Source of the DNA: Pseudomonas putida
Lineage (GTDB): Bacteria; Pseudomonadota; Gammaproteobacteria; Pseudomonadales; Pseudomonadaceae
DNA: 64,000 nucleotides
NCBI RefSeq assembly: GCF_022627325.1
Contig: NZ_JAETZZ010000003.1
Location: forward strand, 62,001-126,000
Direction of reading: 5' to 3'
Positions within the stretch are counted from its first letter, which is position 1. Each line of letters opens with the position of its first letter. Below are positions 62,906-64,000 of this stretch, piece by piece. Under the pieces are notes generated by a model that saw only the letters and a program-made list of their open reading frames with translations, had not been told where the DNA came from and ran no database searches. The position numbers were made by a program, and so were the translations under genes.

Positions 62906-64000
62906 GCTGAAATTCCTGTCCCCGCTACTGAACTCTCCGCGCGAAGAGTACAAAGCGGCGCCTTGGCTGCTTAGCGACTTCGATGCGCCCAAGTGGCAGT
63001 ACTCGTTTGGCTACAAGAAGAATCCCAAAGAGCTCGACTGGGAAATCACGCTTTCGGATGGCAGCTCCCTACTTGACGAGAAGAACGAAGAGCTCTGCTT
63101 GGGGTTCAAGTACTACCTTACTTCAAGTACCCGCCGCGACTTTGACCTGGGCACTACCAATGAGCTGGAAGGCCAGCAAGCAAAGCAGTTCGGTAGAGCT
63201 TGTCAGATAATCGACTTCTTGCTTATCAACAACGAGCGCTACCAGCTTTCCACGTATGGCCTGGCAGGTCTCACAGGGGGCAATCTCATCGAAATGCTTG
63301 AGACCTTCTCCAAAACGCCTTCGAGCGCAGAATCGGTTTACAACTGGACGCCAACGCTTCGAGAGTTCTGTCACAGCATCTTGGCAGACACGAGCGAGAT
63401 GGAAATTCTCAGCGTGCTCAGAGAGCGTCCCCAGCTTCTCGTTATCACCAACGAGCAGAAGGATGACGACGAGTTGGGCATTCCCCACAAGCTGATTCCA
63501 CCGATTCGCGCTGCGCTATACATCCGAGGGCTGTATGGTACACCGCAGGTCGAGTATGGCCATCAGCCCAACACTATCAGACTTTCGGGCATCCTGTATC
63601 CAAATGTGCTGTGGGGTAAAAACCAGTTCAAGCCAGTTCACTCGATTCTCGGATTCAATGAAGATACGTCACTCTTCACCCGAGAATATCCAGGAGTTCG
63701 AACAAACACTGGTGCGCTCGAGCTAATGCGTGACCAGACGTTCTTCAGCTACAGGAGCGCTGTGTATAATCTCGGCACGCTGCACGAAATCGGCCTGCCC
63801 GCTCCTACGTCCAAAGCGCTGAAAGAAGCAGATTGCTTCACGCCTGAGCTTGGCACCAAAGGGCGTTTCCGAACCGTGCCGTCGGATCTGGTATTCACCT
63901 CTTTGAAGAATGCTATCGATCTGCACATCGATCATGGCTCAAAGATCATTAAAGGCTTCTGCCGTATCGCGAAAGAATGCCAAAAGCGCGGAATTAATCC
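62889..64000 (+). CDS. Second gene of the recombinase module (partial)
   Basis: Open frame from the ATG at 62889, inside the end of the previous gene (17-bp overlap), to the window edge, more than 370 codons without a stop. The product begins MLLPPELKFLSPLLNSPREE and contains LCLGFKYYLTSSTRRDFDLG and LINNERYQLSTYGLAGLTGG. No known catalytic motif was seen in this portion. Overlap and composition show cotranscription and common origin with the recombinase-like gene; probably a further site-specific recombination protein or partner. Confidence 0.75.
   Translation, partial: MLLPPELKFLSPLLNSPREEYKAAPWLLSDFDAPKWQYSFGYKKNPKELDWEITLSDGSSLLDEKNEELCLGFKYYLTSSTRRDFDLGTTNELEGQQAKQFGRACQIIDFLLINNERYQLSTYGLAGLTGGNLIEMLETFSKTPSSAESVYNWTPTLREFCHSILADTSEMEILSVLRERPQLLVITNEQKDDDELGIPHKLIPPIRAALYIRGLYGTPQVEYGHQPNTIRLSGILYPNVLWGKNQFKPVHSILGFNEDTSLFTREYPGVRTNTGALELMRDQTFFSYRSAVYNLGTLHEIGLPAPTSKALKEADCFTPELGTKGRFRTVPSDLVFTSLKNAIDLHIDHGSKIIKGFCRIAKECQKRGIN

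Overview
The window looks like a chromosomal segment of a Pseudomonas putida-group bacterium. Evidence is the gene order grpE-dnaK-dnaJ / recN / fur-bamE / ratA-smpB / lldR-lldPD-dld, the tmRNA with tag ANDENYEGYALAA, high-GC codon use, and repeated Pseudomonas-type REP elements (GCCGGCttGCCGGCGAT-like). Identification is from remembered family features; no database was searched.

Layout. 1-8.2 kb: conserved housekeeping block, with heat-shock genes under two clear sigma-32 promoters, a LexA-boxed recN, the divergent fur/bamE pair and the divergent ratA/smpB pair. 7.4-14.2 kb: lactate-utilisation cluster (lldR, lldP, lldD, dld) with a palindromic operator. 14.3-23.4 kb: a variable region around ssrA. 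It holds three DUF6124/DUF3077-type small gene pairs (two in an exact-period 913-bp tandem duplication) and a fourth, decayed copy. All four are preceded by a leader that folds into the same complex pseudoknotted RNA, with compensatory base changes between copies. A MazG-like pyrophosphohydrolase and a DUF2075 nuclease-helicase lie between two direct repeats that start at the ssrA 3' end, and degenerate copies of the ssrA end recur at 21.2 and 23.3 kb.

23.5-41.3 kb: a stand-alone APS kinase followed by a large minus-strand operon. The operon encodes three HlyD-type proteins (one fused to an M50 metalloprotease), an aspartyl-hydroxylase-like protein, a sulfotransferase-like protein, a GNAT enzyme, a phage-tail-collar protein, a 2,760-residue LEPR-XLL/DUF4347 surface protein with twelve ~102-residue Ig-like repeats, and a TolC-family outer-membrane protein. 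No ABC transporter is present, so this looks like an atypical export and modification system for a giant adhesin. 41.4-58.3 kb: ordinary metabolic and hypothetical genes (GabP-like permease, glucarate dehydratase/transporter/FCD regulator, oxidoreductase, HAD phosphatase, TesB, GNAT, HDAC-like, flavoprotein, RhlE, EamA, NYN, DUF2076, YciC). They include a truncated MFS transporter and an orphan BrnA-like antitoxin.

58.3-64 kb: hrpB is cut off at its DEAH-motif region at about 60,464. A different, more AT-rich element starts there, carrying overlapping genes for a large tyrosine-recombinase-like protein and a second protein that runs off the window. The main candidates for undescribed biology are the leader-RNA/DUF6124/DUF3077 modules and the ABC-less giant-adhesin operon.
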